A DNA stretch of 64,000 bases from Mycobacterium sp. 1100029.7 (GTDB lineage: Bacteria > Actinomycetota > Actinomycetes > Mycobacteriales > Mycobacteriaceae). The position numbers and the translations under genes were made by a program. Location: positions 62,001-126,000 of the forward strand of contig NZ_LZSC01000021.1 of assembly GCF_001665235.1 (NCBI RefSeq). Direction: 5' to 3'. Of this stretch, positions 52,342 through 61,456 are shown one piece after another (the first letter of the stretch is position 1; every line of letters starts with the position of its first letter). The notes under the pieces are model-generated. The model was not told where the DNA came from. It did no database searches and saw only the letters and a program-made list of their open reading frames with translations.

Positions 52342-53957
52342 ACCGGGATCTCCTGTAGTGCAGCTTGTTTGGCCCACCTATAGTTGGGTTTTCCGTTGCC
52401 GAGTCGCTGCACCTGCTCGACGAAGATGATCGCCTTGGGCGCTTTGAAGTGTGCGAGCCGAGACTTGCACAACGCGCCGAGCGCGGCCTCCTCGACGGCA
52501 TCGGCACCCGGCAGCAGCGAGACCAGCGCCACGACTTCCTGGCCCCACCGGTCGCTGGGCCGTCCGACCACCAACGCGTCGGCGACGGCGGGATGCGTCC
52601 GCAGCACCTCTTCGACCTCTTCGACGAAAACCTTTTCACCGCCGGTGTTCACGACCAGTGAGTCGCGTCCGTACAGGCGCAAGGTGCCATCGGCTTCGAT
52701 GCTGGCCCGGTCGCCGGGAATCACCACGCGGGTGCCATCGATTTCCGGGAAGGTGCGCTCGGTGGCCTCGGCATCGTTGAAGTAACCCAGCGGGATACGG
52801 CCGCTGCGGGCGACCCAACCGATTTCGGGATCGCCCGGCTGCAAGAACCTGCTGCGATCGTCCGACACCACCGCTCCGCCCTCGCGGAGCTGGAACGTCT
52901 CACTCTGAGTGCCGCGCTGGCTGTGCCCGAAGCCCATGTTCCCGGATTCCGACGAGCCGTACCCGTCGATGATGGTGACCTGTGGCAGCTTTTCCATCAG
53001 GGCGTGCTTGAACTTCGGATTCGTTGCGGCGCCGCCGGTTCCGATTCCGTTCAGCGAGGACAGATCGTAGGAGCCGCGCTGCAGCTCGGCGACCAACGGC
53101 CCGGCGTAGGCGTCGCCCACCATGGTCATCAATCCGACCTTCTCCCGCTCGGCGGTCTCCCATACCGCGCGCACGTCCAGCTTGCCGCGACCGTCGTAAA
53201 GCACCACGGTCAACCCGTTCATGATCGCCGAGAAGGCCGTCCACATGCCCGCGGCGTGCATGAGCGGTGAGACCGCGAACCACGGCTGTCCGCCGCCACG
53301 AACCTTGGCGTGGATCTCGTCGACGACGGCATGGTCGGCGCCCACCATCGACGCGACGTACATGTCGCTTTGCCGCCATAGGACTCCCTTGGGGCGGCCG
53401 GTGGTCCCACCGGTGCACATCATGATCAAGTCGTCGGGCGAACCCGGTGCCGGCGCGCCCGAACCTCCCTGTGCCAGCGCGTCATCCAACGAGACGGCGC
53501 CAGGCAGTTCGGCGGCGTCGCTGCCGTCATCGACTGAGACGAGCAGCTCGGCGCCGTCCGGTGCCAACACCTCTGCACACCGCGCACCGAGTGACCGGTG
53601 ATAGATGATGCCGCGGGGCCGGACGTAGGACAGAAGATCGGCGATTTCCCGCGGCGAATAGCTGTAGTTGACGTTGACCGGTACCACCCGGGCTTTCAGG
53701 CACGCGATCACCGCGTCCGGGTACAGGTCGTTGTACATCAACAGCGCGACGCGGTCCTGACCACACTCCCAGCGGTTGAGCATGTCCCGCTCTTTGTGCG
53801 CCCCGAAACCGTTGGCGTTCAGGAAGTTCGCTAATCGGCTGGTTCGGGCCGCCGACTCGGCGAACGTGCTGCGCCGGGCTCCGCATACGGTCATCTCGCG
53901 ATCGGGTATGACGTCGGCGATCGCGTCGAGAACCGCCCCGACGGTCCATTCACTCAC
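52338..53957 (-). CDS. Acyl-CoA synthetase (FadD19-like)
   Basis: 539 residues. CTGGTTGRPKGVLWRQSDMY, YGSSESGNMGFG, VIPGDRASIEADG, LYGRDSLVVNTGGEK and GNGKPNYRWAKQ with the adenylation Lys. It shares the WRQ-D and the GKxNYRWAK segments with the FadD at 42320, so both belong to the FadD19-like group. The operon order amidohydrolase, FadD, amidohydrolase, ACAD pair suggests activation of a ring-opened acid followed by beta-oxidation. GTG start with an 11-bp gap after the upstream gene. Confidence 0.9.
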   Translation of the reverse strand: MSEWTVGAVLDAIADVIPDREMTVCGARRSTFAESAARTSRLANFLNANGFGAHKERDMLNRWECGQDRVALLMYNDLYPDAVIACLKARVVPVNVNYSYSPREIADLLSYVRPRGIIYHRSLGARCAEVLAPDGAELLVSVDDGSDAAELPGAVSLDDALAQGGSGAPAPGSPDDLIMMCTGGTTGRPKGVLWRQSDMYVASMVGADHAVVDEIHAKVRGGGQPWFAVSPLMHAAGMWTAFSAIMNGLTVVLYDGRGKLDVRAVWETAEREKVGLMTMVGDAYAGPLVAELQRGSYDLSSLNGIGTGGAATNPKFKHALMEKLPQVTIIDGYGSSESGNMGFGHSQRGTQSETFQLREGGAVVSDDRSRFLQPGDPEIGWVARSGRIPLGYFNDAEATERTFPEIDGTRVVIPGDRASIEADGTLRLYGRDSLVVNTGGEKVFVEEVEEVLRTHPAVADALVVGRPSDRWGQEVVALVSLLPGADAVEEAALGALCKSRLAHFKAPKAIIFVEQVQRLGNGKPNYRWAKQAALQEIPV

Positions 53958-53968
53958 CGGCGGGCCGC

Positions 53969-55171
53969 CTAGGCCGCCACGGTGGCTTTGACGCCAAGCA
54001 GATCCAAGGCATTGTCGCGCATGATCTTTCGGACGTCCAGTTCGCTGAATGCGTTGAGTTCTTCGGTGAACGACACCGGCGACTCGAGCCCTTCACCGTG
54101 GGGCCAGTCGGAGCCGAACAAGATCTTGTCGACACCGATGAGCTCGGCCAGTTCCGACAGGTCGTCCTCATAGTAGGGAGCGATCCACACGTTGTTGCGC
54201 AACTGCTCCACCGGATCCTCGGGGAAGTCACGCGGCTGGGTGTTGGCCGCCTTCTTCAACCGCTTGACCAGACGATGCACGAAGTACGAGCCGTTTTCGA
54301 TGCTGACCGCCTTGAGTTTCGGGTGCCGGGTGAACACTCCGTGCACAATCATCGAGGCCATCGTGTCGTGGATGGCGCGGTCGTCCAAAAGGACGTTGTC
54401 CAGCGGATCCTTGGCCCCGAACCCCTCGAAGGTGGACTTGCCGCCCCACGCCGCCGCGATGTGCAGATAGCCGCTGTCGGATAGGTGGAATCCCACCGGC
54501 ACCCCCGCCTCCGCCAACCGCGCCCATACCGGGTCGTGACTGCGATGGCCCAGTGAACGCGGCTTGACCAGCCCGGGCACCGGCGCCGGTCGAACCAGCA
54601 CCAGCTTGGCGCCGCGTGCCAACACGAAGTCCACCTCTTCGAGCGCCTTAGCCGGATCCGCCAGTGAGATGATCGGCGCAGCGATGATCCGGCGATCCGG
54701 GCGGTCGAAGCCCCAGTCCTCGTCGAGCCACAGATTGAAGGCGTGCACCGAGGCCATGGTCGCCTCGATGTCATGCTTGAGCGCCTCTTCGACCCCACAC
54801 CCGAACGTCGGCAGCATGAAGACGGTGTCGATGTCCTGGGTGTCCATCACCGCGATGCGGGCATCCCGGTTCTGATACTCGGGGTGTTCGGTCAGCCGCT
54901 CGACCTTCATCAGCGACGCCGGGTCGACACCCTCGGGAATCTCACCGCGGAATAACAGATCCAGGCAACCCGGCACGATGATCGGATCGAAGGTCGGGTT
55001 CGGGACGAAATGGTTGACCCGGCCGCCGATCACGGCCAATGTGCGCTTGCCCTGGCTGACCATCTGTACGCCCCGGCTTCTGAACGCCTTGTCCAAATGC
55101 CGGGTGAACGCGTCCAGCGGCTCGTAATAGTGGTTGTCGACGTCAATTGCCTTGTAGCTCAAGCTGTTCAT
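53969..55171 (-). CDS. Amidohydrolase-2 family metal-dependent hydrolase
   Basis: 400 residues. Metal motif AIDVDNHYYEP, VGFHLSDSGY with the barrel His, VSIENGSYFVHR, and ILFGSDWPHGEGLESP with the active-site Asp, a complete site. It is the close paralogue of the protein at 9627 (shared LVRPAPVPG and DWPHxEGL segments). It is second in the six-gene operon, 18 bp after the enoyl-CoA hydratase/isomerase gene. Substrate unknown; decarboxylation or hydrolysis of a ring product is the family expectation. Confidence 0.88.
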   Translation of the reverse strand: MNSLSYKAIDVDNHYYEPLDAFTRHLDKAFRSRGVQMVSQGKRTLAVIGGRVNHFVPNPTFDPIIVPGCLDLLFRGEIPEGVDPASLMKVERLTEHPEYQNRDARIAVMDTQDIDTVFMLPTFGCGVEEALKHDIEATMASVHAFNLWLDEDWGFDRPDRRIIAAPIISLADPAKALEEVDFVLARGAKLVLVRPAPVPGLVKPRSLGHRSHDPVWARLAEAGVPVGFHLSDSGYLHIAAAWGGKSTFEGFGAKDPLDNVLLDDRAIHDTMASMIVHGVFTRHPKLKAVSIENGSYFVHRLVKRLKKAANTQPRDFPEDPVEQLRNNVWIAPYYEDDLSELAELIGVDKILFGSDWPHGEGLESPVSFTEELNAFSELDVRKIMRDNALDLLGVKATVAA

Positions 55172-55189
55172 GATCTTCCTTCCCGGGTA

Positions 55190-56038
55190 CTACGCGTCTT
55201 GGGGGCTGAGCGGAGGAAATTGCGGGGGCCGCTTCTCGAGGAAGCTGGTGATCCCCTCGATCACGTCCGGCCGCGACATCGCCTCGTGCACCAGGACTTC
55301 GGAGCGGGCGTTGGCTGCCACGACATCGCGGGCATCGTCGTCGTAGACCTGACGCTTGATCACCGCCATCGACGCGGGTGAACAATTCGCGGCCATGTTC
55401 TCGGCATATTCCAGAACACGCTTCATCAGGTCGTCGGCCGCAACGACCTCCTTGACCAGACCGAGTTCGGCGGCCTCTTCGGCGAGAAAGGTGCGGCCGG
55501 TGAGTAACAGATCCAGGGCGGCGGCCATGCCGGCGAGCCGCGGAAGAATCCAGGAGACACCGAATTCGGCGATCAGGCCGCGGCGGGCGAATACCGCGCC
55601 GAACTTGGCACCGGCCGCCGCGAAGCGGACGTCGCACATCAACGCCTGGGTGAACCCGATGCCGACACATGCACCGTTGACGGCCGCGATCACCGGCTTG
55701 CGCAACGTCGTCACGAAGTGGGGTGGCCGCTCGCCGACCAACTCGGCGAGATTGGTTTGCGCGGCGTTCTCCATTGATTCGCCGACGTTGGCCGCATCGC
55801 TCGGCGCACCCAGATAGGCGCCTGCGCAGAACCCTCTGCCCCGGCCCGTCAGCACGATCACCCGGATCGCGGGATCGGTTTCGGCGCGATCGATCGCGGC
55901 ATAGAACCCGGCGGCGATGTCGGGACCCCACGCATTGAGCCGGTCCGGACGATTGAACGTCAGGATGGCGACGCCGCTGTCCGTGGCCTCGTAGAGCACT
56001 GCATCGTCGGCTTCGGAAGCACCATCGCTACGGGGCAT
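55190..56038 (-). CDS. Crotonase-fold protein, enoyl-CoA isomerase-like
   Basis: 282 residues. CoA-binding RGRGFCAGAYLG and oxyanion segment VNGACVGIGFTQALMCD are present. The two hydratase Glu are absent: GGGxE is GIGFT and the PE motif is FA. Instead ARRGLIAEFGVSWILPR matches the isomerase group (PaaG and Delta3-Delta2 enoyl-CoA isomerases), which place their acid in this loop, here Glu. First gene of the six-gene minus-strand operon; the operator at 56095 is 56 bp upstream. ATG 56038 is preferred, with GTG 56050 as the alternative. Confidence 0.85.
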   Translation of the reverse strand: MPRSDGASEADDAVLYEATDSGVAILTFNRPDRLNAWGPDIAAGFYAAIDRAETDPAIRVIVLTGRGRGFCAGAYLGAPSDAANVGESMENAAQTNLAELVGERPPHFVTTLRKPVIAAVNGACVGIGFTQALMCDVRFAAAGAKFGAVFARRGLIAEFGVSWILPRLAGMAAALDLLLTGRTFLAEEAAELGLVKEVVAADDLMKRVLEYAENMAANCSPASMAVIKRQVYDDDARDVVAANARSEVLVHEAMSRPDVIEGITSFLEKRPPQFPPLSPQDA

Positions 56039-56344
56039 TCTCCGCGGCACCTCCTCATGCTTTGACGGTGGAATTCAGGGGGCTTTTGTACCCATACTGT
56101 ATACCTATCGGTAGCGCATTCCACAACCGTGCCCGGGCGTCCCTCAAACCCCTGCCAAACAGCGAATTTCACGACGTGCACGCGCCACCCAGGGCGGCTC
56201 GTCGGGGCCCCTCGAGGGGACGGCACCAGTGCGGGGATCGACGACCGAAATCCCGCGTCGCGGCTCCGCCGCCCGGTTTGGGATGTGATTCGCCGGGTTA
56301 TCGAAACCGTGGGCTTGATTATCTGGCAGCGAAGGGGATCGGAA
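56039..56344. other. 306-bp intergenic region with an operator copy
   Basis: It lies between the minus-strand operon start and the plus-strand small membrane protein. It holds the operator at 56095-56113. The remainder is open in the frame of the downstream gene back to 56129, but no start upstream of 56345 has a ribosome site and I read it as leader. Confidence 0.5.
56095..56113. promoter_or_regulatory. Copy of the TACnGTA-N5-TACnGTA operator
   Basis: TACTGTA-TACCT-ATCGGTA matches 10 of 12 fixed positions. It is 56 bp upstream of the first gene (56038) of the six-gene catabolic operon. Read on the minus strand it resembles the copy at 58931 beyond the consensus, sharing GATAGGTAT, allowing one shift. 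Confidence 0.65.
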
Positions 56345-56608
56345 GTGAAGTCGACGACGAAGGCGGTCTGGCATCGCCTCAAGCAGGCGCGGTCAACGGT
56401 GGTGCGGGTCGAAGCAGCGTGGGCGGGCGCTCAGTTTCTGTTCGCTTCCGCGCCGGTCGCTGTGGGACTGGGCCTTCTCTGGTGGGCCCGGCGGCGCCGG
56501 AACCATAGCCAGCGCGGGCAGGTCGATGCGGCACCGCCCCCGGCCGACGCCACCGTCCCAACGGCCACCCGCCCGGCAAATGCGACCGCAAATGGGCTGG
56601 CCAACTGA
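56345..56608 (+). CDS. Small single-pass membrane protein
   Basis: 87 residues from GTG 56345, with AAGGGG seven bases upstream. A basic amphipathic N-terminus (AVWHRLKQARSTVVRVE), one membrane helix (AQFLFASAPVAVGLGLLWWA), a Arg-rich stop-transfer (RRRRN) and an Ala/Pro/Thr-rich tail. I do not recognise a family; such proteins often accompany stress genes, and the CsbD-like gene follows 98 bp downstream on the same strand. Confidence 0.6.
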   Translation: MKSTTKAVWHRLKQARSTVVRVEAAWAGAQFLFASAPVAVGLGLLWWARRRRNHSQRGQVDAAPPPADATVPTATRPANATANGLAN

Positions 56609-56706
56609 TCTTGTGGTGAGCGCCACGTTCTGATCGCGTTTCCCCGTTCGGATGCCTGGAAAGAGGTACTGCGGGCACCCAACTAGGCAGGAGGAGGGGA
56701 TTGCCG

Positions 56707-56925
56707 ATGGTTGACGTCATCAAGGGCGTCGTGGACGACGTGATCGGCCGGGCCAAAGAAGTGGTCGGTACGGTCGCGGGTCGCAATGATTGGATCACCG
56801 AAGGTCAGGCGCAGCAGGAGAAGGCAGAGGCGCTGCGCAATGCCGGCAAGAAAGAGGCTCAGGCCGAGAAGGCCCGTATCGAGGCGAACAATCACGAAGC
56901 GCGCGAGCGCGCAGAACAACGGTAG
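56707..56925 (+). CDS. CsbD-family stress protein
   Basis: 72 residues. The CsbD/UPF0337 signature is seen in IKGVVDDVIGRAKEVVGTVAG followed by EGQAQQEKAEALRNAGKKEAQ, an all-helical, very hydrophilic protein rich in Ala, Glu, Lys. The family is induced by general stress in many bacteria, with unknown biochemistry. AGGAGG at 56690 precedes it; ATG 56707 and TTG 56701 are both possible. A hairpin terminator follows. Confidence 0.85.
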   Translation: MVDVIKGVVDDVIGRAKEVVGTVAGRNDWITEGQAQQEKAEALRNAGKKEAQAEKARIEANNHEARERAEQR

Positions 56926-56943
56926 TCACCGAAACGCGTGCGC

Positions 56944-56977
56944 AAGGCCCGGTCACCACCCTCGGTGGCCGGGCTTT
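56944..56977 (+). terminator. Hairpin terminator after the CsbD-like gene
   Basis: AAGGCCCGGTCACC pairs with GGTGGCCGGGCTT around a 6-base loop, with one bulged G and one wobble pair, then TTT. It lies 18 bp after the CsbD stop and 31 bp before the convergent aldolase-family gene stop, so it may serve both strands. Confidence 0.7.
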
Positions 56978-57007
56978 GGCTATTAGCTTGCCCGGCAACA
57001 TATTCCG

Positions 57008-58012
57008 CTAACCAATGAGCCCGAGCCGGCGATATGCCGTCTCCATCTGGGCTTTCGCCTCGCCCGGCAATTCAGCCTGAGGAGGCCGCGAATGCGGGTA
57101 GGAGCCTATCGGCAGGCCGAGCAACGATGCCGCGTACTTGAACGCACCGCCCCAGTGAGTGAAGTAATCCGATCGCCCCGGATAGCAGGTCCACCACGGC
57201 CCGAGGTCGAGATCGAGTTGGTCCAAGCCCGATTCGCGGCCGTAATCCATCGCCTCGAGCAGCTTGTCCGACAGCACCAGATCCCAATACTCGGAAAACA
57301 GCCTTCGCTGTGGTGTCTCGAAAAGATAACCGGCAGTTCCTAATTGAGCGGGGCAGACGATGCCGTCGCGCAACCACCCGGCACGGTACACCGTCTTGTC
57401 ACACTCCCACACTGCCAGCCCTGGTGCCAGCTCATGCAGCATTCGACTGCTCGCCGGCCTAAAGGCCCCCTCTTTGGTGGCGCACACCGCCGGCACCTCG
57501 TCGTAGATCCTGGCGCTTTCCACCGGTGTCAACACGTAGCCCGAAGACGGAGAATTGAACATTCCCAGCGCGATATCCGTTCGCGCCGCAACGTAGCTGA
57601 AGAAGCGCAGCACCCCGTCGCCACCGTGCGCCTCCATCATTGGTGTCTGGATGTAGGCAATGTCGGCGCCGGCCAACTGGGCGTGCGACGTCAAATCCAC
57701 ACAGTCCTTGGCGGACATGGCCGCCGTACAGGCCTGAACGACGACGTCGGGATTGATGGCACGAGCTTCCTCGATCGCGACTTCCAGCAAGCGTTTCCGC
57801 TCGTCGAGGGTCAGGGACCAGAACTCCGCAATTCCGCTGGTACACCACAACATCGGATGGCCCAGGTCGCCGACGCAGTAGCGCACCAGTGTCCGGTAGG
57901 CATCCCAATCGATGTCATCGCCGTCGGTGCCGCAGAACGGCGTGTAAAGGGAGTCACCGATTCCCCGCAACGCTCCACGCGCCCAGGTGCGCGCCTCGGC
58001 AGCTGTTGCCAT
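57008..58012 (-). CDS. Dihydrodipicolinate synthase/N-acetylneuraminate lyase-family aldolase
   Basis: 334 residues with the Schiff-base aldolase barrel: SLYTPFCGTDGDDIDWDAYR, LWCTSGIAEFWSLTLDER (the GTTGE-equivalent), FNSPSSGYVL and the Lys in VCATKEGAF. The family cleaves or forms C-C bonds with pyruvate-like carbanions; members in aromatic catabolism release pyruvate from hydratase-aldolase substrates. AAGGAG precedes ATG 58012. It lies 34 bp after an SDR gene in an operon whose promoter holds the operator at 58931, so an aldolase step in the same pathway is reasonable. Confidence 0.87.
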   Translation of the reverse strand: MATAAEARTWARGALRGIGDSLYTPFCGTDGDDIDWDAYRTLVRYCVGDLGHPMLWCTSGIAEFWSLTLDERKRLLEVAIEEARAINPDVVVQACTAAMSAKDCVDLTSHAQLAGADIAYIQTPMMEAHGGDGVLRFFSYVAARTDIALGMFNSPSSGYVLTPVESARIYDEVPAVCATKEGAFRPASSRMLHELAPGLAVWECDKTVYRAGWLRDGIVCPAQLGTAGYLFETPQRRLFSEYWDLVLSDKLLEAMDYGRESGLDQLDLDLGPWWTCYPGRSDYFTHWGGAFKYAASLLGLPIGSYPHSRPPQAELPGEAKAQMETAYRRLGLIG

Positions 58013-58046
58013 AGTCCACTCCTTCTGTCCACCAAACGATTTGGAG

Positions 58047-58844
58047 CTAGGTGAAGTCTGAGCCACCGTCGACGTTGATGTTGGCGCCGGTCATGTAGGA
58101 GTTGCGACGGGATGCGAGGAAAGCGACGACGGGGCCGATCTCTTCCGGCAGACCGGCACGCGGCATCTGCGCCGGATGCCCGAAGTGTTCGCCGATGGCC
58201 TCCATCAGGCGGTACGGGTCGTTGCCGTCGACACCCACCGACGCTGCCCAACCGACCAGCGACTCGGACGCGATGCTGCCCGGCGACACCACGTTGACCA
58301 GGATCTCGTCCTTGGCGAGCAGCAGCGACAAGTTCTTCGAGACGCTCGCCAGCATCGACTTGGCAGCGGTGTAGGCGGGCAACATCACGCTTTGCCGCTG
58401 CGTCGAATGTGCCGAAAAATTGACGATGCGCGCCCAATCAGCCTTGCGCAACAGCGGAAGTGCCGCACGCACACAGCGCACCATCCCCAGCACGCCGTCT
58501 TCGACGGACTCACGCCACTGCTCGTCGGTCAGATCCTCGAAAGTGCCCGGCGCACCGGGCCCGACCGTATTGACGAGCACGTTCAGTTCGCCATTCCAGC
58601 GTGCGGCGATATCGCTGAAAAGCCTTTCAACTTCAGCGGCGGCACCGATGTCGACGCGCAGGCCCACGGCATCCGGACTGCCGCGGTCAACCAATTCCGC
58701 GACCGCACTGTCGAGTAACGCACGCGTTCGGCCTACCACCGCGACCCGGGCGCCGTCGTCGGCCAGACACCGGGCCGCTGCCAAACCCATGCCTCGGCTA
58801 CCGCCGATTACTACGGCTGTGGCGTTGGCCAGACCTAAATCCAT
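58047..58844 (-). CDS. Short-chain dehydrogenase/reductase
   Basis: 265 residues. VVIGGSRGMGLAAARCLAD cofactor motif with VVGRTRALLD (Arg, suggests NADP(H)), LVNTVGPGAPGTF, the active-site Ser in NFSAHSTQR and YTAAKSM with Tyr and Lys, and VSPGSIASES. The start is uncertain: ATG 58844 gives the usual SDR N-terminus, but ATG 58880 would add 12 residues; neither has a strong ribosome site. TATAAG about 40 bp upstream of 58880 could be the -10. It heads the operon with the aldolase-family gene and diverges from the TetR gene at 59110. Confidence 0.87.
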   Translation of the reverse strand: MDLGLANATAVVIGGSRGMGLAAARCLADDGARVAVVGRTRALLDSAVAELVDRGSPDAVGLRVDIGAAAEVERLFSDIAARWNGELNVLVNTVGPGAPGTFEDLTDEQWRESVEDGVLGMVRCVRAALPLLRKADWARIVNFSAHSTQRQSVMLPAYTAAKSMLASVSKNLSLLLAKDEILVNVVSPGSIASESLVGWAASVGVDGNDPYRLMEAIGEHFGHPAQMPRAGLPEEIGPVVAFLASRRNSYMTGANINVDGGSDFT

Positions 58845-58930
58845 GACGAAATCCGCGGCGGAGCCGCCGCCTCGTCCCATGGCACACGTCCGGTCATCGT
58901 TGCCCGTCCAGCCTCTTATACCAAAAAGCC

Positions 58931-58949
58931 TACGATAGGTATTACAGTA
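58931..58949. promoter_or_regulatory. Copy of the TACnGTA-N5-TACnGTA operator beside a TetR gene
   Basis: TACGATA-GGTAT-TACAGTA matches 11 of 12 fixed positions. It lies in the divergent region between the SDR/aldolase operon and the TetR gene at 59110, placing the element next to a gene that could encode its regulator. Confidence 0.65.
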
Positions 58950-59109
58950 GCAGAGGAAAAAGCGTACGAGAGCCCGATTGACGGTCCTGACTGGATGGCG
59001 ACACGCCTACATATGCGCAGGTGGGAGCACATACCCGGTAGATTGGTTCAGTCGGTGGCACCGTTGCAGACCGTACGCACAGGATACATTTTTGATGGAG
59101 GTGCCCGTA

Positions 59110-59883
59110 GTGGCAAAGCAGGCAACCGCTGACAAGCGTCAACGGCGCGAGCGCGGGTCCATCAACCCGGACGACATCATCAGCGGCGCATTCGAACTCG
59201 CGGAGCAAGTTTCGATCGACAACTTGAGCATGCCGCTGCTGGGCAAACATCTCGGCGTCGGAGTCACGAGCATCTACTGGTACTTCCGCAAAAAGGATGA
59301 CCTGCTCAACGCGATGACCGACCGCGCCTTGAGCAAGTACGTGTTCGCCACTCCCTATGTCGAAGCCAGTGATTGGCGGGAAACCCTGCGCAATCACGCG
59401 CGGTTGATGCGTAAGACGTTCATGGGCAACCCAATTCTGTGCGACCTGATTTTGATCCGTGCCGCGCTCAGTCCCAAGGCCGCGCGCATGGGCGCCCAGG
59501 AGATGGAGAAGGCGGTCGCCAATCTGGTCGAGGCCGGGTTGTCACCAGAGGACGCCTTCGACACCTATTCCGCGGTGTCGGTTCACGTCCGGGGCTCGGT
59601 GGTATTGCAGCGGCTCTACGAGAAGAATCAATCCTCGGACATCGGGCCGCGCGCCATTGAAGACGCCGTCTCCATCGACCCGGAGAAGACTCCGCTGCTG
59701 GCTCAGGTGAGCCGGATAGGTCACCGGATCGGGGCGCCCGACGAGACCAACTTCGAATACGGCCTCACCTGCATTCTCGACCACGCCGGCCGGCTGATCG
59801 ACGAGGGATCCAAGTCGACGGCCCCTCGGGCGCGCAAGACGACCAAGCCCGCCACACGCGCCAAGGCGACCGCGGACCGCTAA
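59110..59883 (+). CDS. TetR-family regulator, candidate regulator of the window-wide operator
   Basis: 257 residues. The HTH region (about 20-70) has SIDNLSMPLLGKHLGVGVTS and IYWYFRKKDDLLNAMTD; the rest is helical, with a Lys/Arg/Ala/Thr-rich tail (APRARKTTKPATRAKATADR). I start at GTG 59110, eight bases after GGAGG; ATG 59095 is the alternative, and longer frames lack support. The divergent region holds a good operator copy, and no other regulator in the window lies beside one; the TetR at 26021 and the TetR-hotdog protein at 8522 have their own palindromes. A repressor released by a pathway CoA thioester is the simplest hypothesis. Confidence 0.85.
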   Translation: MAKQATADKRQRRERGSINPDDIISGAFELAEQVSIDNLSMPLLGKHLGVGVTSIYWYFRKKDDLLNAMTDRALSKYVFATPYVEASDWRETLRNHARLMRKTFMGNPILCDLILIRAALSPKAARMGAQEMEKAVANLVEAGLSPEDAFDTYSAVSVHVRGSVVLQRLYEKNQSSDIGPRAIEDAVSIDPEKTPLLAQVSRIGHRIGAPDETNFEYGLTCILDHAGRLIDEGSKSTAPRARKTTKPATRAKATADR

Positions 59884-59897
59884 CCCGAAACGGCTTG

Positions 59898-60782
59898 TCA
59901 GGCCTCGGGTTCGGGAACGTGGAAGTGTTCGTCGCGAAGCCGGAAGGCTTCCTTGGTGCCATGTTGGGCGCGGGTTTTGACGAAGTTGAATTCGTCCGGC
60001 CCGAACTGCAGGTTGGTGCCGTAGGCGTGGAAGAGATAGCTGGCGACTTCCTCGCCGTTGTAGGCCTGGGATTGCTCGACGAGGCGGAATGCCTCCTTGG
60101 CGATGACCACCCCGTCGGCAGGCATCTTCGCGGCTTTCTCGGCCCAGAAGCGGGCGCGCCCCACCACGGCTTCGGAATCGCATGTCTCGGTGAAGATTCC
60201 GAGGTGCTCGAGCTCGCCGGCCTCGATGATGTCACCGGTGAGCAGCAGCCGCCGGGCCAGCACCGGCCCCAGCCGATGGAAGAACATGTGCAGGCTGCCC
60301 AGCGCGGGCCCCAGGAAGCGCGTCGCCGGCATGCCGATCTTCGTGTCGCGCGCGATCACCGAGATATCGGTCATCAGCGCCATTTCGAAGCCACCGCCCA
60401 GAGCGTAGCCGGAGATCTCCCCCACGGTCACCTTCGGAAAGCCCATGAAATTGTGATAGAAGCTGAATGACTTGCGGTCCACGGTAAGTCGCCTGCGCTG
60501 GCTGGGCCGGCGCTGTGCCGCATCGGGCGCCTTGCTCTTGTCGCCGTACCAGCCGTAGGCGTTGTTCATGTCGGCCCCGGTCGAAAAGACCCCTTCCGCC
60601 CCGCGCAGCAGCACCACGGTGATGTCGTCGTCCTCGGCGACCTGGTCCAGGCACCGGCCCAGCGCCTCGCGCATAGCGGCGTCGTAAGAGTTGCGCTGTT
60701 CGGGATTGTTCAGCGTGATGGTCGCGATGCGCCGGTCCGGGTCGACCTCGAACAGCACTCGATCGTCGTTGCTGGCAGTCAT
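59898..60782 (-). CDS. Enoyl-CoA hydratase/isomerase family protein
   Basis: 294 residues. STGADMNNAYG near the N-terminus and SGYALGGGFEMALMTD with one catalytic Glu (first position); the second Glu is Ala in IGMPATRFLG. A charged insert (SQRRRLTVDRK) lies in the middle. One Glu suffices for some crotonase reactions other than hydration. ATG 60782 overlaps the stop of the thioesterase gene by 4 bases, so the two are co-transcribed leftward from the divergent promoter with the operator at 61622. Its stop faces the TetR stop at 59883. Confidence 0.85.
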   Translation of the reverse strand: MTASNDDRVLFEVDPDRRIATITLNNPEQRNSYDAAMREALGRCLDQVAEDDDITVVLLRGAEGVFSTGADMNNAYGWYGDKSKAPDAAQRRPSQRRRLTVDRKSFSFYHNFMGFPKVTVGEISGYALGGGFEMALMTDISVIARDTKIGMPATRFLGPALGSLHMFFHRLGPVLARRLLLTGDIIEAGELEHLGIFTETCDSEAVVGRARFWAEKAAKMPADGVVIAKEAFRLVEQSQAYNGEEVASYLFHAYGTNLQFGPDEFNFVKTRAQHGTKEAFRLRDEHFHVPEPEA

Positions 60783-61456
60783 GTAGCGGATTCCTTTCGC
60801 CGCCTGCCGAATCGGTATCCGGTCAGCTTGTCCGGCTGTGACGCCAGGGTGTTGACCTCGCCGATGCACAGCACTTCCGCACCGAGCAGCACGCGTGCCG
60901 TCGACGCGATGCCACGCTCGACCCGCGAGCGGACGATGTCGAAGCGCAGCTCGGTCAGCAGCGGCGTGGGCCGTCGGAAAGACACCTGCAGTGACCGCGT
61001 CTTACCGGACAGTCCCATCACGCAACTGTGATGCTGGATGACGCAGTCGAAAAACACGGCGAGAAAGCCGCCGTGTACCAGGCCCGGCGGCCCTTCGTAC
61101 ACCAGCGGGAAGCTCACTCGCCCTTCCGCTTTGTCGGCGTCGAGGTGATCGAAGGAATACTCGGGAAACGCCGGGTTGTACGCGCCGATGTCGGTGGCAT
61201 GGTTCAGATAGACGCGCCGCGCATCGTTGTCGGCTTCGCCGATGCGCGGCGCGTTGTCCGGCGGGGCCGCGGTTTTCAACTCGGTTTCCCACTCCTGCAA
61301 CTTCGCCAGCATGGCATCCACCGTCGAATGCGGCTGCTCCAGCGAAAGCAAAAGCGAACTGAGCCGTCGCATCGCGCCGGCCGCCGCCACGGTCTGGGGC
61401 AGGGGCATCTCGCCGAATTTGGCGTCGTCGGCGCGTACCGGGGTGCCCTCGGCCAT
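60779..61456 (-). CDS. Hotdog-fold thioesterase
   Basis: 225 residues. The hotdog helix is PPGLVHGGFLAVFFDCVIQ and SLQVSFRRPTPLLTELRFD is the following strand, as in PaaI-like enzymes. A long N-terminal helical extension of about 115 residues precedes it, comparable to the thioesterase at 41679. It is the first gene of the two-gene operon with the crotonase at 59898. The long upstream frame to 61963 is non-coding shadow of the ECH gene at 61666. Confidence 0.8.
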   Translation of the reverse strand: MAEGTPVRADDAKFGEMPLPQTVAAAGAMRRLSSLLLSLEQPHSTVDAMLAKLQEWETELKTAAPPDNAPRIGEADNDARRVYLNHATDIGAYNPAFPEYSFDHLDADKAEGRVSFPLVYEGPPGLVHGGFLAVFFDCVIQHHSCVMGLSGKTRSLQVSFRRPTPLLTELRFDIVRSRVERGIASTARVLLGAEVLCIGEVNTLASQPDKLTGYRFGRRRKESAT

